Below, piece after piece: positions 1 through 8,287 of a stretch of DNA of 64,000 nt; positions within the stretch are counted from its first letter, which is position 1; the number at the start of each line of letters is the position of its first letter. The translations under genes were made by a program, and so were the position numbers. The notes beneath the pieces are model-generated. The model worked only from the letters and a program-made list of their open reading frames with translations, was not told where the DNA came from and did not search any database. Source of the stretch: an uncultured bacterium (GTDB taxonomy: Bacteria > Cyanobacteriota > Vampirovibrionia > Gastranaerophilales > Gastranaerophilaceae); the NCBI GenBank assembly GCA_949283255.1, contig CASDRS010000002.1, positions 62,320-126,319 on the forward strand, written 5' to 3'.

Positions 1-2
1 CA

Positions 3-104
3 CTTGAAGCAGGGATATTAATTGCTTGGAAAAAGAATTTACCTCTCTCAAAGAGTTCCAGAATTTTTCTTAATAAACTGCAAGAAGTAATGTCAAAATA
101 CTAA
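3..104 (+). CDS. LysR-type transcriptional regulator, C-terminal fragment (cut by window edge)
   Basis: Only the last 33 codons are in the window, ending at TAA 102-104. The peptide contains the sequence ILIAWKKNLPLSKSSRIFL, which resembles the end of the LysR substrate-binding domain, where an 'aW.kd.pls..a..F' pattern closes the last strand and helix. The identity rests on this short tail alone. A 126-bp AT-rich gap separates it from the next gene, so the two are probably not one transcript. Confidence 0.45.
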   Translation, partial: LEAGILIAWKKNLPLSKSSRIFLNKLQEVMSKY

Positions 105-230
105 GTTTAAATAAAAGCGATACAACAATAGTACTCGAAGGGATAATTTATATAATATTCTTATTAAATTAATATTAAATTAACACGCTGATACTAAGAT
201 TAAATTATAAATAATTTAAAAGGAATATAA

Positions 231-1124
231 ATGCGCAAAACTCTTGATATAGTTATCCCGGTATATAATGAAGCTGACTGCATAGACGAGTTGTTTAAAA
301 GATTACTTATGCTACGCACAAAGATGCAAAATGAATTAGAAGTCAAATTTATTTTTGTCAATGATGGATCTTCCGACAAAAGCGAAAACATGCTTGAAGA
401 ATATTCAAACAAATATCCATTTGCAAGACTTATAAATTTTTCAAGAAATTTTGGGCACGAAATTGCTGTAATAGCAGGTTTAGATAATTCAAATGCAGAT
501 TATACGGCAATAATAGATGCAGACCTGCAAGATCCTCCAGAAGTAATTGAGGAGATGTATAAAAAAATTAAAGAAGGCTGGCAAATTGCATACGGGAAAA
601 GAACTAAGAGGAAAGCAGAATCCTTCTTCAAAAAGTTTACAGCTTTTGCATTTTATAGGTTGCTAAACTCATTATGTAGTGCGGAATTTCCGACAGATAC
701 TGGAAATTTCAGACTGATTACAGCTGACGTAAGAAATGCTATTACAAGCCTTAGAGAACACAAAAGATTTTTCAGAGGAATGTCTGTTTGGGTAGGATTT
801 AAGAGTGTACCTGTATACTACGATAGAGAAGGCCGTTTTGCGGGACAAACTCATTACACACTTAAATCAATGATTAAACTGGCGCTTAACGGAATATATG
901 AGATGTCAACAGCCCCGATAACACTCATAAATTTATTGGGCACAATTTTATTTTTGGCTTCGCTTGTACTATTAATCACCAAAAACTACATAATCGGTTC
1001 AATAGGTTTTGTTGGCAGCTTGCAAATTTTTGCAATAGGAGTTATAGGAAGCTACATCACAAGAATATATGAAGAAAGCAGAAACAGACCTCTTTATATT
1101 ATTGATAAAAAGTTTAATTTTTAA
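231..1124 (+). CDS. GT2 family polyprenyl-phosphate glycosyltransferase (GtrB/DPM1-like)
   Basis: This 297-aa protein probably transfers a sugar from a nucleotide donor to polyprenyl phosphate at the inner membrane face. The GT-A fold starts at residue 6 (IVIPVYNEAD) and continues with VNDGSSD (43-49), the SRNFGHE segment near 71-77 and the metal-binding DAD at 96-98 followed by LQDPPE. Two hydrophobic segments near residues 230-285 match the two-helix C-terminus of GtrB/ArnC-type enzymes. An AAAGGA-type ribosome site lies just upstream of the ATG. The sugar and acceptor cannot be read from sequence. The products could feed an ArnT-like transferase such as the one at 32.8-34.5 kb, but that link is inference. 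Confidence 0.85.
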   Translation: MRKTLDIVIPVYNEADCIDELFKRLLMLRTKMQNELEVKFIFVNDGSSDKSENMLEEYSNKYPFARLINFSRNFGHEIAVIAGLDNSNADYTAIIDADLQDPPEVIEEMYKKIKEGWQIAYGKRTKRKAESFFKKFTAFAFYRLLNSLCSAEFPTDTGNFRLITADVRNAITSLREHKRFFRGMSVWVGFKSVPVYYDREGRFAGQTHYTLKSMIKLALNGIYEMSTAPITLINLLGTILFLASLVLLITKNYIIGSIGFVGSLQIFAIGVIGSYITRIYEESRNRPLYIIDKKFNF

Positions 1125-1146
1125 ACCTAACTTTCAGTTTTAATTC

Positions 1147-1773
1147 TTAGCTTTCTTTAAGGTGTTTTATGTGCTTGTAAACATACAATCCGCCAAGCAC
1201 AACAAATATAGCTATTATCAGCAAATCAAACTTATGCCAAATATGTTTGAAAGCTTCCATATTTTGTCCCATTTTTATACCGACAAAAATTAAGAAATAA
1301 CTCCAAACAAGGGAGCCTAAGAAAGTAAAAGTAAAGAAAAATCTTTTCTTAGCTTTTAAGATACCTGCAGGAAAAGAGATGAAAGTCCTTACAACAGGCA
1401 GCATTCTACACAAGAAAAATGCCCAGTCGCCATATTTATCAACCCATTTATCAGCTTCTTCAAGATCTTTTTTAGAAACCAGAAAATACTTTCCGTACTT
1501 TTCAACAAAAGTTCTGCCACCAAAGTAACCAATATAATAAGAAGGAAGAGAACCCAAAACGCAACCGATAGCACTTGCAAAAGCCGCAACATGAAAATTC
1601 ATTTCACCTTTTGAAACAATATATCCTGCAAAAGGCAACACGGCCTCACTTGGCAAAGGAATATTACAAGATTCAACAGCCATCAAAAGTGCAACACCGG
1701 CAGGCCCCATCACTGTAATAATATGCTCAATCCAACTGATTAAATGAGCTAACATAACATTTATTAAATCCAT
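1147..1773 (-). CDS. DedA family membrane protein
   Basis: This 208-aa protein belongs to the DedA/VTT family of inner-membrane proteins, which are implicated in lipid-carrier (undecaprenyl phosphate or phospholipid) flipping and envelope homeostasis. Visible family marks are the Glu/Pro-rich segment MAVESCNIPLPSE (about 31-43), the FAGYIVSKGEMNF region, a GGRTF turn, and the signature FCRMLPVVRTFISFPAG followed by a basic stretch. Several hydrophobic helices run to the C-terminus. A strong GAGGGGAG ribosome site precedes the ATG. It is convergent with the glycosyltransferase at 231-1124, with about 20 bp between the stops. The exact substrate is unknown. Confidence 0.88.
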   Translation of the reverse strand: MDLINVMLAHLISWIEHIITVMGPAGVALLMAVESCNIPLPSEAVLPFAGYIVSKGEMNFHVAAFASAIGCVLGSLPSYYIGYFGGRTFVEKYGKYFLVSKKDLEEADKWVDKYGDWAFFLCRMLPVVRTFISFPAGILKAKKRFFFTFTFLGSLVWSYFLIFVGIKMGQNMEAFKHIWHKFDLLIIAIFVVLGGLYVYKHIKHLKES

Positions 1774-1888
1774 TATACTCCCCTCTTAATTGTAAATTTT
1801 ACAAACAACATAATAGCAAAAACATAAAAAATGCACAGCAACAAATTTTGTAGTAGAATAAAAGAGTTAGAAATAAAAGGAGAGTTAT

Positions 1889-3046
1889 ATGTATAATTTC
1901 AATTTTTGTTGTCCGACAAGAGTAATCTTCGGCAAAGGGAGTATCGCTGAGCTTCCTAAATACATTGATAAGAATAAAAAAGTGCTTATGATATATGGCG
2001 GCGGATCAATAAAACGCAACGGAGTGTATGATCAAGTAAAAAAAGCACTTGAAGGATATAACCTTTATGAGTTTGGCGGAATTGAGCCAAACCCAAAATA
2101 TGAAACTTGTATGAAGGCCGTTGAACTGATAAAAAGAGAAGGAATTGAATTTTTGCTTGCAGTAGGCGGGGGTTCAACTCTAGACGGGACAAAATTTATC
2201 GCAGCCGCTTCGAAATATGAGGGTGAAGACGCTTACAATGATATCGTTGTAAACGGGATAGAAATAAAAGAGGCACTTCCGCTTGCAGACGTAATAACAC
2301 TACCAGCTACAGGTTCAGAAATGAACTCAGGTGCCGTTATATCAAGATTATCAACAGATGAAAAATTACCGTTTAACAGCGAAAAGGTATTTCCTCAATT
2401 TTCAATTATTGACCCAGAGGTAACGTATTCTCTACCGCTTAGACAAACTCTTAACGGTATTGTAGATACGTTTGTACACGTAATGGAACAGTATTGCACT
2501 TATGATGTAAACACCCCGCTACAAGATGATTGGGCAATCGGTATTATGAGAACTCTTATAAAGGAAGCTCCAAAAGTTTTAGCAAATCCGACAGATTACG
2601 ACACAAGAGCAAACATTTTCTGGTGTGCTACATGCGGACTTAACAACTGGATATCTCAAGGTGTAGCTCAGGATTGGGCAACTCACATGATTGGTCACGA
2701 ACTAACCGCATTTTACGGAATTGATCACGGTCAAAGTCTAGCAATTGTTGAACCAAGATTGCTTAAAAATCAAAAAGTTACTAAATCTAAGAAACTTGCA
2801 AAATTGGCAAGAGAGTTATTCGGATTTAATGAATCAGTAGATCTTAAAGCAGCAGATTTGGCAATTGACGCTATCGAAAAATTCTACAACTCAATAGGTG
2901 TTAAAACCAGACTTGCTGATTATGAAATTGATGCACAAGAAGCTGCTGAAAGAGTAAGAGACAGATTTAAAGCAAGAAACACTCACCTAGGTGAAAAAGG
3001 TGCTGTTGATGCGGATGCAACATACGAAATTCTAAGAAATTGCTAA
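1889..3046 (+). CDS. yqhD: Iron-containing (YqhD/BdhA-like) NADPH-dependent alcohol dehydrogenase
   Basis: This 385-aa protein is the length of E. coli YqhD (387 aa) and should reduce aldehydes to alcohols with NAD(P)H. The dinucleotide site shows GGGS (38-41) and AVGGGSTLDGTKF (91-103), followed by PATGSEMNSGAV. The four metal ligands are in place: D193, H197, H266 and H280 (YqhD D194, H198, H267, H281). The sequence around them, DHGQSLAIV, is typical of the BDH branch. An AAAGGAGA ribosome site lies upstream of the ATG. The gene appears monocistronic, with a hairpin terminator immediately after the stop. The real substrate is not predictable; detoxification of short aldehydes or a fermentation end step are both plausible. 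Confidence 0.9.
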   Translation: MYNFNFCCPTRVIFGKGSIAELPKYIDKNKKVLMIYGGGSIKRNGVYDQVKKALEGYNLYEFGGIEPNPKYETCMKAVELIKREGIEFLLAVGGGSTLDGTKFIAAASKYEGEDAYNDIVVNGIEIKEALPLADVITLPATGSEMNSGAVISRLSTDEKLPFNSEKVFPQFSIIDPEVTYSLPLRQTLNGIVDTFVHVMEQYCTYDVNTPLQDDWAIGIMRTLIKEAPKVLANPTDYDTRANIFWCATCGLNNWISQGVAQDWATHMIGHELTAFYGIDHGQSLAIVEPRLLKNQKVTKSKKLAKLARELFGFNESVDLKAADLAIDAIEKFYNSIGVKTRLADYEIDAQEAAERVRDRFKARNTHLGEKGAVDADATYEILRNC

Positions 3047-3065
3047 CAGTATTACAAATACTAAT

Positions 3066-3101
3066 AAAAATAAGGCGCTCAAATCGGGCGTCTTATTTTT
3101 T
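3066..3101. terminator. Intrinsic terminator, probably bidirectional
   Basis: A stem formed by AAAATAAGGCGC and GCGTCTTATTTT (one G-U pair) is followed by a T-run on the plus strand and preceded by an A-run. It can therefore end the alcohol dehydrogenase transcript and, read in reverse, the PLD-gene transcript. It overlaps the last codons of the convergent gene that ends at 3093. Confidence 0.75.
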
Positions 3102-4886
3102 ACAACCTTCATCAGCAAAATCTATTTTGCCGTCAAAATCATTATCAATACCATCAGAACATGAACCTATTGAATATTTACTTTCGGCAGAAAGAGTATA
3201 TTTTAAGTACTTGTCAGGAATTTTTTTCCAAAAATACAAAAAATAATCTCTATAAAGCTTTGCAAACTTATAATTTTTTATAATCAATAAGTTTTCATCA
3301 TTCTTATCTTCACCGCTTTTAGAAAAATTTGCAGATCCTAAAACCACATACTGATCATCAATAATCATTGATTTGGCATGCATTTTTCCGGCATAATTCT
3401 CTACTTTAACAGGAATACCTGCAGACTTTAGAAATTTTACTTTTGAATGTATAGTCCCTGCACTTGTTGCGTCAACAATAACCCTTACATCAACTCCGCG
3501 CTTTTTAGCGTCAACCAGCGCATTTGCCAAAGATTCATGCGTAAGAATAAATGTCGGAATGTATATATATTTTTTAGACGCTTTTACAATCGGGACTACA
3601 CCTTTTATTATTCCTTTGTCTTGTGGTGAAAAATAAACAGAAATTTGCCCTGAGGCAGATGGAATATTCAAATTATTTTCAGATGGTGTCTTCAATGTAT
3701 GAAATTTACCATCAAACATCTGATTAAATTCATTCAAATAAAGTTTAGCAACAGGAATAGAATTAATAATTACAACATTATTATGATTAAAGCCTGAAAG
3801 TCCTGTAGTCGAAAAATTCATAGAACCTGTATAAACCTTTTTAGCGTCAAATACTGCAAACTTGTCATGCATAAGCATATTTGTGAGCTTTGAACTCCCC
3901 TCAATTTTATCAGAGCGAGCATCTTGATATTTTAATACAAATTTTTTAGTCTCAGGGTAATATTCAGCCTTTGAATTTGAAACATCATAAACAACTCTTA
4001 CCTTAACTCCGCGCGAAACAGCATTGTCTAAAGCTCTCGTAACTCGAGGGATATCAGCCCAGCCGTACAAAGCAATATCAACAGACTCAGAAGCACCATC
4101 AATAAGGTTCACAAATTCTCGACAAACTTGATGTGAACAACTTCTGTCCGGTTTCAAAATTCTAGTAAAATCAGTAAGAATTAACTTCATATTGCCATCA
4201 GTAATGACATTGGGGGGCGGAACAATCTCTTTATGAGTTTGCAACTGCTTTTTATCAAACGAAGTCAAGTGGCAAAACTTACAGGGTATAGAATTTTTTG
4301 GAAGTTCAGATTCTTTTAAAACAACGGCATCATGTGCAGCCTGCCCATATTTACAGGAAAGGGTATGATATTTATTACTTTTATGATTTAGAATAACCAA
4401 CTTTAATTTTGAAGCCTTCTGCTTATTTTTTTGAAATGAATCCCTATTAAACAAATTATTTTTTCTTATGCCAAAACCGGCATCATAGAGAGTATCTGCA
4501 TAATTCGAATCACCCAAATAAACATCAGCAACTCTGCAATCAGGATGAACCTCACCCGTAAAATTTAACTTTACTCTCTTACCACTCAAGAGATTACCCG
4601 CGAATTCATCCGCTAAATACCCGAAGGAAATTGCATCTTGATATGAGAAATCCAACTCATCAGACAATTTTGGTGAATATTGTGACAAGTTTGCACTAAA
4701 ACTCTCAACACCATTTACACAAACCATTTCACCTTCATCAAACACAGTATTTCCGTTCAAATCAACCTGTAATCGGGTTGGCGTAACTACTCTTAACACT
4801 ACAGGCTTATTTTTAGCAACAACTTGCCAAAAAGCAACAAAAAAGAAAAATAATACTAATATTGCAGCCGAAATTTTCTCTTTCAT
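3093..4886 (-). CDS. Exported phospholipase D-like (double HKD) nuclease-like multidomain protein
   Basis: The 597-aa protein starts with a hydrophobic signal or anchor (about 7-24). Residues 30-145 look like a degenerate staphylococcal-nuclease fold (GKRVKLNF... CRVADVYL...). Residues 168-205 carry an Ada-like metal site, NHKSNKYHTLSC followed by PCKFC. Two PLD catalytic motifs follow: H340-x-K342 with downstream GSMNFS, and H503-x-K505 with downstream GSANFS. The tail (577-595) reads CSDGIDNDFDGKIDFADEGC, a Ca-binding-type DGxDNDxDG repeat seen at the ends of secreted proteins. The PLD domains could cut nucleic acid or phospholipid. Its start overlaps the stop of the upstream ydjC-like gene by one base (TAATG), so the two are translationally coupled. 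Confidence 0.85.
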   Translation of the reverse strand: MKEKISAAILVLFFFFVAFWQVVAKNKPVVLRVVTPTRLQVDLNGNTVFDEGEMVCVNGVESFSANLSQYSPKLSDELDFSYQDAISFGYLADEFAGNLLSGKRVKLNFTGEVHPDCRVADVYLGDSNYADTLYDAGFGIRKNNLFNRDSFQKNKQKASKLKLVILNHKSNKYHTLSCKYGQAAHDAVVLKESELPKNSIPCKFCHLTSFDKKQLQTHKEIVPPPNVITDGNMKLILTDFTRILKPDRSCSHQVCREFVNLIDGASESVDIALYGWADIPRVTRALDNAVSRGVKVRVVYDVSNSKAEYYPETKKFVLKYQDARSDKIEGSSKLTNMLMHDKFAVFDAKKVYTGSMNFSTTGLSGFNHNNVVIINSIPVAKLYLNEFNQMFDGKFHTLKTPSENNLNIPSASGQISVYFSPQDKGIIKGVVPIVKASKKYIYIPTFILTHESLANALVDAKKRGVDVRVIVDATSAGTIHSKVKFLKSAGIPVKVENYAGKMHAKSMIIDDQYVVLGSANFSKSGEDKNDENLLIIKNYKFAKLYRDYFLYFWKKIPDKYLKYTLSAESKYSIGSCSDGIDNDFDGKIDFADEGCKK

Positions 4887-5725
4887 TAACAGCCTTTATG
4901 ACTTACAATCTCATAACCCATACGATAAACAGTATCTTCCAAAAGCTTATCTTGAGTAAACTTAAATTCTTTTGAATGAGCATCATTAATGTTTCTAAGA
5001 TAACTTGCAGGATTGATAAACGCCTCAACGGTAAATTCATCCTCATCAGATAAAGTCTTCAACCCAGCCTCAAGAGTCTTATTAGACATCATCCCTGAAT
5101 AAGTAACCCCAATAACATAATCATTTGTCTTTAAGCCGTATTCTTGTATTAGCTTTCTATTATACAAAGTAAGACAATTCAAGAGAATTATTTTCCCAAT
5201 ATTAAAAGGATACCTTATATTAAGATTTGACTTCAAATCCGGAACTATATAAAATTCCTCGAAATAAGTTCTTACAAACGGAATATTATACTCTTTCGCT
5301 AATTTACAAGTAAGCTTAAAAATTTCAGGAATACAATGGATATAAGATAAAGAGTCCAAATGAGTAGGCTTAACAACAGCAGCAACCTTTTCTATCTGAG
5401 CCCTAAATTCTTTTTCAACATCATATAAAAATTCTTTTTTAGAAGAATTATACCAAATTGAGAAAAAGTTTAATTTAAAATTTTTACATTCATCACTAAG
5501 TAAAACCGAAGGAGTTAAAGCCTTTCCCCTAGTAAGATTTAAATGAACACCAACGCTAATCTTCTGGCACTCAGGTAAAATTTCATTAACAGCAGCCTCA
5601 AAAGCATCTCCATTAGCAGTTAGACTTGCACTTTTTAAAAAGCCGTTATTGTAACCGTTAAGAACAGCCCTGTTAAAATCTTTAGAAACCCCAAAACTAT
5701 CAGAATTTAAAATAAATTTTTTCAT
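4886..5725 (-). CDS. YdjC/ChbG-like carbohydrate deacetylase family protein, catalytic residues partly lost
   Basis: This 279-aa protein aligns with the YdjC/ChbG/HpnK fold: NSDSFGVS (7-14), SLTANGDAFEAAV, VGVHLNLTRG (58-67), and THLDSLSYIH followed by CIP (121-133). In active members these are usually ADDFG and HLDSHQHVH. Here the second Asp of the first motif is Ser10, and two positions of the His cluster are Leu and Tyr. H61, H122 and H130 remain. It may be inactive or use altered metal ligands. Only a weak AGG ribosome site is seen. The gene lies immediately behind the SRP RNA terminator and is coupled to the downstream PLD gene. Confidence 0.7.
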   Translation of the reverse strand: MKKFILNSDSFGVSKDFNRAVLNGYNNGFLKSASLTANGDAFEAAVNEILPECQKISVGVHLNLTRGKALTPSVLLSDECKNFKLNFFSIWYNSSKKEFLYDVEKEFRAQIEKVAAVVKPTHLDSLSYIHCIPEIFKLTCKLAKEYNIPFVRTYFEEFYIVPDLKSNLNIRYPFNIGKIILLNCLTLYNRKLIQEYGLKTNDYVIGVTYSGMMSNKTLEAGLKTLSDEDEFTVEAFINPASYLRNINDAHSKEFKFTQDKLLEDTVYRMGYEIVSHKGC

Positions 5726-5754
5726 ACCTAAAATAATTCCCGTTATTAAAAAAG

Positions 5755-6007
5755 CCGTGCCACTGTCTATCGAATATATAAGACAAAATATCAGAGAATA
5801 CCTTCTCCATTTAAAATTAAAACACCCGCAAAGGTTACCTTAGTGCTGCTATGTTTCCATCCTGACACGGTTCGGTATTTTACGCCACCTTAACCTTAAA
5901 CATCAACAAAAATATTAACTTTTACCTTGCCGTATAGACCCTCACAACAGGCTCTGCACCCCGCATAAGCTTCGGGTCGAGAGATTGCAATTCCCCGTGG
6001 AGCACGG
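5755..6007 (-). ncRNA. ffs: Signal recognition particle RNA, large form with Alu-type 5' domain
   Basis: On the minus strand the conserved SRP helix-8 core is seen as GTCAGG, a hairpin closed by a GAAA loop, then AGCAGC (near 5845-5870). The 5' end begins CCGTGC and the 3' end is GCACGG, which pair to close the molecule. The 5' part (GGGGAATTGCAATC... CCCGAA) resembles the Alu region of Bacillus scRNA, and the 3' GACAG...GCACGG also matches that RNA. The length of about 253 nt fits the large bacterial class, not the roughly 110-nt 4.5S class. A T-run (5748-5753) follows directly. Confidence 0.88.
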
Positions 6008-6015
6008 CTGAGTCA

Positions 6016-6044
6016 ATAATAACCTTAAAATACAAATTTTTCAA
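6016..6044 (-). promoter_or_regulatory. Sigma-70-type promoter of the SRP RNA
   Basis: On the minus strand: TTGAAA, a 17-nt spacer, then TATTAT. The predicted start falls 7-9 nt downstream, matching the CCGTGC 5' end of the SRP RNA. Confidence 0.7.
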
Positions 6045-6159
6045 GACAATAAAAATTTGATTTGTAAAAAATTATTAACAAGAAACCTTAAAAAAGTAAA
6101 TTATTGTAAATAAAAAACTTATTAGAAATATACACTAGGGAAATATTGGAGGGAAAAAT

Positions 6160-6462
6160 ATGGCAGATCCAGTTAAATTAAGTTTAGGCGAAATGGCGCA
6201 ACAATACTATTACGACGGAAAAGGAAAAGTTCTGCAAGCAAATAAAAAGAAAACTTCGACTTATGCTGAATTAAGAGAACAAATACGCAAAAATTATGAA
6301 GAATTCAAAAAAATCAGAGAAGAAAATCGTCAAATGATGCTCTCTGAACTTGAATTACACGAAAAACAAATTGAAGCTCAAAAAAAAGAAATAGAAAAAC
6401 AATTAGAAGAAATGAATAAAAAAGACCAAGAAAAGGAATTTACGATAATGGGTCTGAAATAA
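6160..6462 (+). CDS. Small coiled-coil protein of unknown function
   Basis: This 100-aa protein is not recognised. Residues 1-35 are polar and include QQYYYDGKGK. Residues 38-95 are almost entirely charged heptad-like helix rich in Glu, Lys and Gln (KIREENRQ, KQIEAQKKEIEKQLEEM), so a coiled coil is likely. There is no signal peptide or membrane segment. A strong GGAGGG ribosome site lies 8 nt before the ATG. It sits about 70 bp upstream of flhB in the same direction, with a TATAAT (6501-6506) in the gap, so co-transcription is possible but flhB may also have its own promoter. Confidence 0.7.
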   Translation: MADPVKLSLGEMAQQYYYDGKGKVLQANKKKTSTYAELREQIRKNYEEFKKIREENRQMMLSELELHEKQIEAQKKEIEKQLEEMNKKDQEKEFTIMGLK

Positions 6463-6530
6463 GACAAATACAGCTATCCTGACTTTCAAAACTTTTATGT
6501 TATAATACATATTAGAAAGGAAGAGTTCGG

Positions 6531-7616
6531 ATGGGTGATGAGGACAAGCAATTTGATGCCACCCCCAGAAAGTTGGAGCAAGCACGCAAAGAGGGGCAAG
6601 TTGTAAAATCAAAAGACTTTTCAACCGCAGTATCGTTACTGATATTGTTCTCTGCAATTGTAGGACTGGCACCATTTATCTGGAACCAAATTGTTCAACT
6701 GTTCGAACTGATGTATGAGCAGATTCCAAATGCACATGTTGAAAAAATAGGTATAGCATACATCTTCACAATAACTGCTAAATCAGCAATTCTCATAATA
6801 GGACCGATATTATTTTTGGCTTGGCTGGTTGCAATATTAGCAGATTTTATACAAGTTGGTCCGCTTGTTGCAACAGCACCTCTGATGCCAAAACTTGATA
6901 AATTAAATCCAACAAAATATTTTAAAAATATAATGTCAATAAAAACTCTATTTGAACTATTCAAAAACATTTTAAAAGTAGTTTTATTGGGTTATATTGG
7001 TTGGATAGTATACCAGGCACACATTGAACACATTTTAATGCTGGCGGCAATTGATAACAATTTTGCCGTAATGAAAGAATTCGGGGAACTAATTATAGAA
7101 TTTATCTTTAAAGCTTGTATAGCTTTCTTGGTAATATCAGCAGCAGATTATGGGGTTACAAAATGGAAATTTTTAAAAGACCAAAAGATGTCTTTTAAAG
7201 AAATAAAAGATGAATATAAAAACACTGAAGGAGATCCAAATGTTAAAGCTGCCTTAAGACAACGAAGAATGCAAATGTTACAAAGAGGCATGATGGACGC
7301 TGTCCCGGAAGCCGATTTTGTCGTAACAAACCCGACACACGTAGCATGCGCATTAAAATACAAATCCGAAGAGATGGAATCTCCAATGCTTATTGCAAAA
7401 GGTACAGAGTTAATAGCAAAAAAAATCATAAACATTGCAAGAGAACATGGAGTACCGGTTATAGAGAATCCGCCTGTAGCAAGAGCACTATTCAGAATGG
7501 TAGATTTGAACCAACAAATTCCTCCGGAACTATACAAAGCGGTAGCAGAAATTTTACTTTTTGTTTACAACTTGAAAAATAAACAAAAACAGAGTAATAT
7601 GGGTTATGGACGATAG
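6531..7616 (+). CDS. flhB: FlhB/SctU-type flagellar or type III secretion export switch protein
   Basis: This 361-aa inner-membrane protein controls substrate switching in flagellar-type export. The N-terminal cytosolic motif ATPRKLEQARKEGQVVKSKD (10-29) is characteristic. Four hydrophobic segments lie near 32-55, 85-108, 145-163 and 187-206. The C-terminal cytosolic domain carries the autocleavage motif N267-P-T-H270 within VVTNPTHVACALKY, and ends with the ENPPVARALFRMVDL segment typical of FlhB. No other flagellar or injectisome structural gene is in the window. A GGAAGAG-like ribosome site precedes the ATG. The flagellar FlhB assignment is preferred over SctU because a FliA-like sigma gene follows by 5 bp. 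Confidence 0.88.
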   Translation: MGDEDKQFDATPRKLEQARKEGQVVKSKDFSTAVSLLILFSAIVGLAPFIWNQIVQLFELMYEQIPNAHVEKIGIAYIFTITAKSAILIIGPILFLAWLVAILADFIQVGPLVATAPLMPKLDKLNPTKYFKNIMSIKTLFELFKNILKVVLLGYIGWIVYQAHIEHILMLAAIDNNFAVMKEFGELIIEFIFKACIAFLVISAADYGVTKWKFLKDQKMSFKEIKDEYKNTEGDPNVKAALRQRRMQMLQRGMMDAVPEADFVVTNPTHVACALKYKSEEMESPMLIAKGTELIAKKIINIAREHGVPVIENPPVARALFRMVDLNQQIPPELYKAVAEILLFVYNLKNKQKQSNMGYGR

Positions 7617-7621
7617 TATCA

Positions 7622-8287
7622 ATGATGATTATGCAAGAAGATAAGAAAATTCAAGAATATTTAGATATAGTTCAAAAGGTTGCAAGAGTTGAATATCACA
7701 GAATTCCTTCTCATATGCTTGATTATGAGGAGTTATTATCTATCGGTATTATAGCAATCCAAGTTTTAATAAAAAATAAAACACCAGAACAATTACAAAA
7801 GTATAATACGGCATACATTGCAACAGCGGTAAGATGGGCCATTAGAAACGAATTGAGAATTCGTTATAAATGGTATTCTTTAAAACACAAACCTGAAGAC
7901 GAAGAAGATACTTTCAACGAAAATGATGACGAAGAAACCAAAAAGGCAAAAGTAAGATCTGCAATTTATGAAACTGTCTTATCAATTGACGGTTTAGCAG
8001 AAGCAGCAAGTGACAATGATTCGCCTTTTGATTTTTTGAAAGATCCGCATGCTACTCCTGATCAAAATGCCGAACTCAGCGAGTTAGCCAGAATGATTAA
8101 AGAAGCTATCGCAAAATTACCTCCAAAAGAGAGAACCGTTGTTGAATACAGATTTTACAGAAACATGCAAGTAAAAGATATAGCAACACAAGTAGGGCTA
8201 TCGCCATCAAGAGTTACTCGTATAGTACAAGCTTCTTTGGGTCAAATTAAAGAATATCTAAACAAGAAAGAACAATACGGTTTTTAA
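7622..8287 (+). CDS. FliA/WhiG-like RNA polymerase sigma factor
   Basis: A 221-aa sigma-70 family protein. Region 2 is seen as HRIPSHMLDYEELLSIGIIAI and YIATAVRWAIRNELR. Region 4 is near the C-terminus: LPPKERTVVEYRFYRNMQVKDIA followed by VGLSPSRVTRIV, a helix-turn-helix. The linker is acidic (EDEEDTFNENDDEE). The FliA-type arrangement and the flhB neighbour suggest control of motility or export genes. The start is uncertain because ATG codons occur at 7622, 7625 and 7631 with no strong ribosome site; coupling to flhB translation is likely. Its stop overlaps the convergent nucleotidase stop by 4 bp. Confidence 0.82.
   Translation: MMIMQEDKKIQEYLDIVQKVARVEYHRIPSHMLDYEELLSIGIIAIQVLIKNKTPEQLQKYNTAYIATAVRWAIRNELRIRYKWYSLKHKPEDEEDTFNENDDEETKKAKVRSAIYETVLSIDGLAEAASDNDSPFDFLKDPHATPDQNAELSELARMIKEAIAKLPPKERTVVEYRFYRNMQVKDIATQVGLSPSRVTRIVQASLGQIKEYLNKKEQYGF

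Noticed and set aside
7148-7537. Minus-strand reading frame inside flhB
   Set aside because: Antisense shadow of a conserved gene, with no ribosome site.
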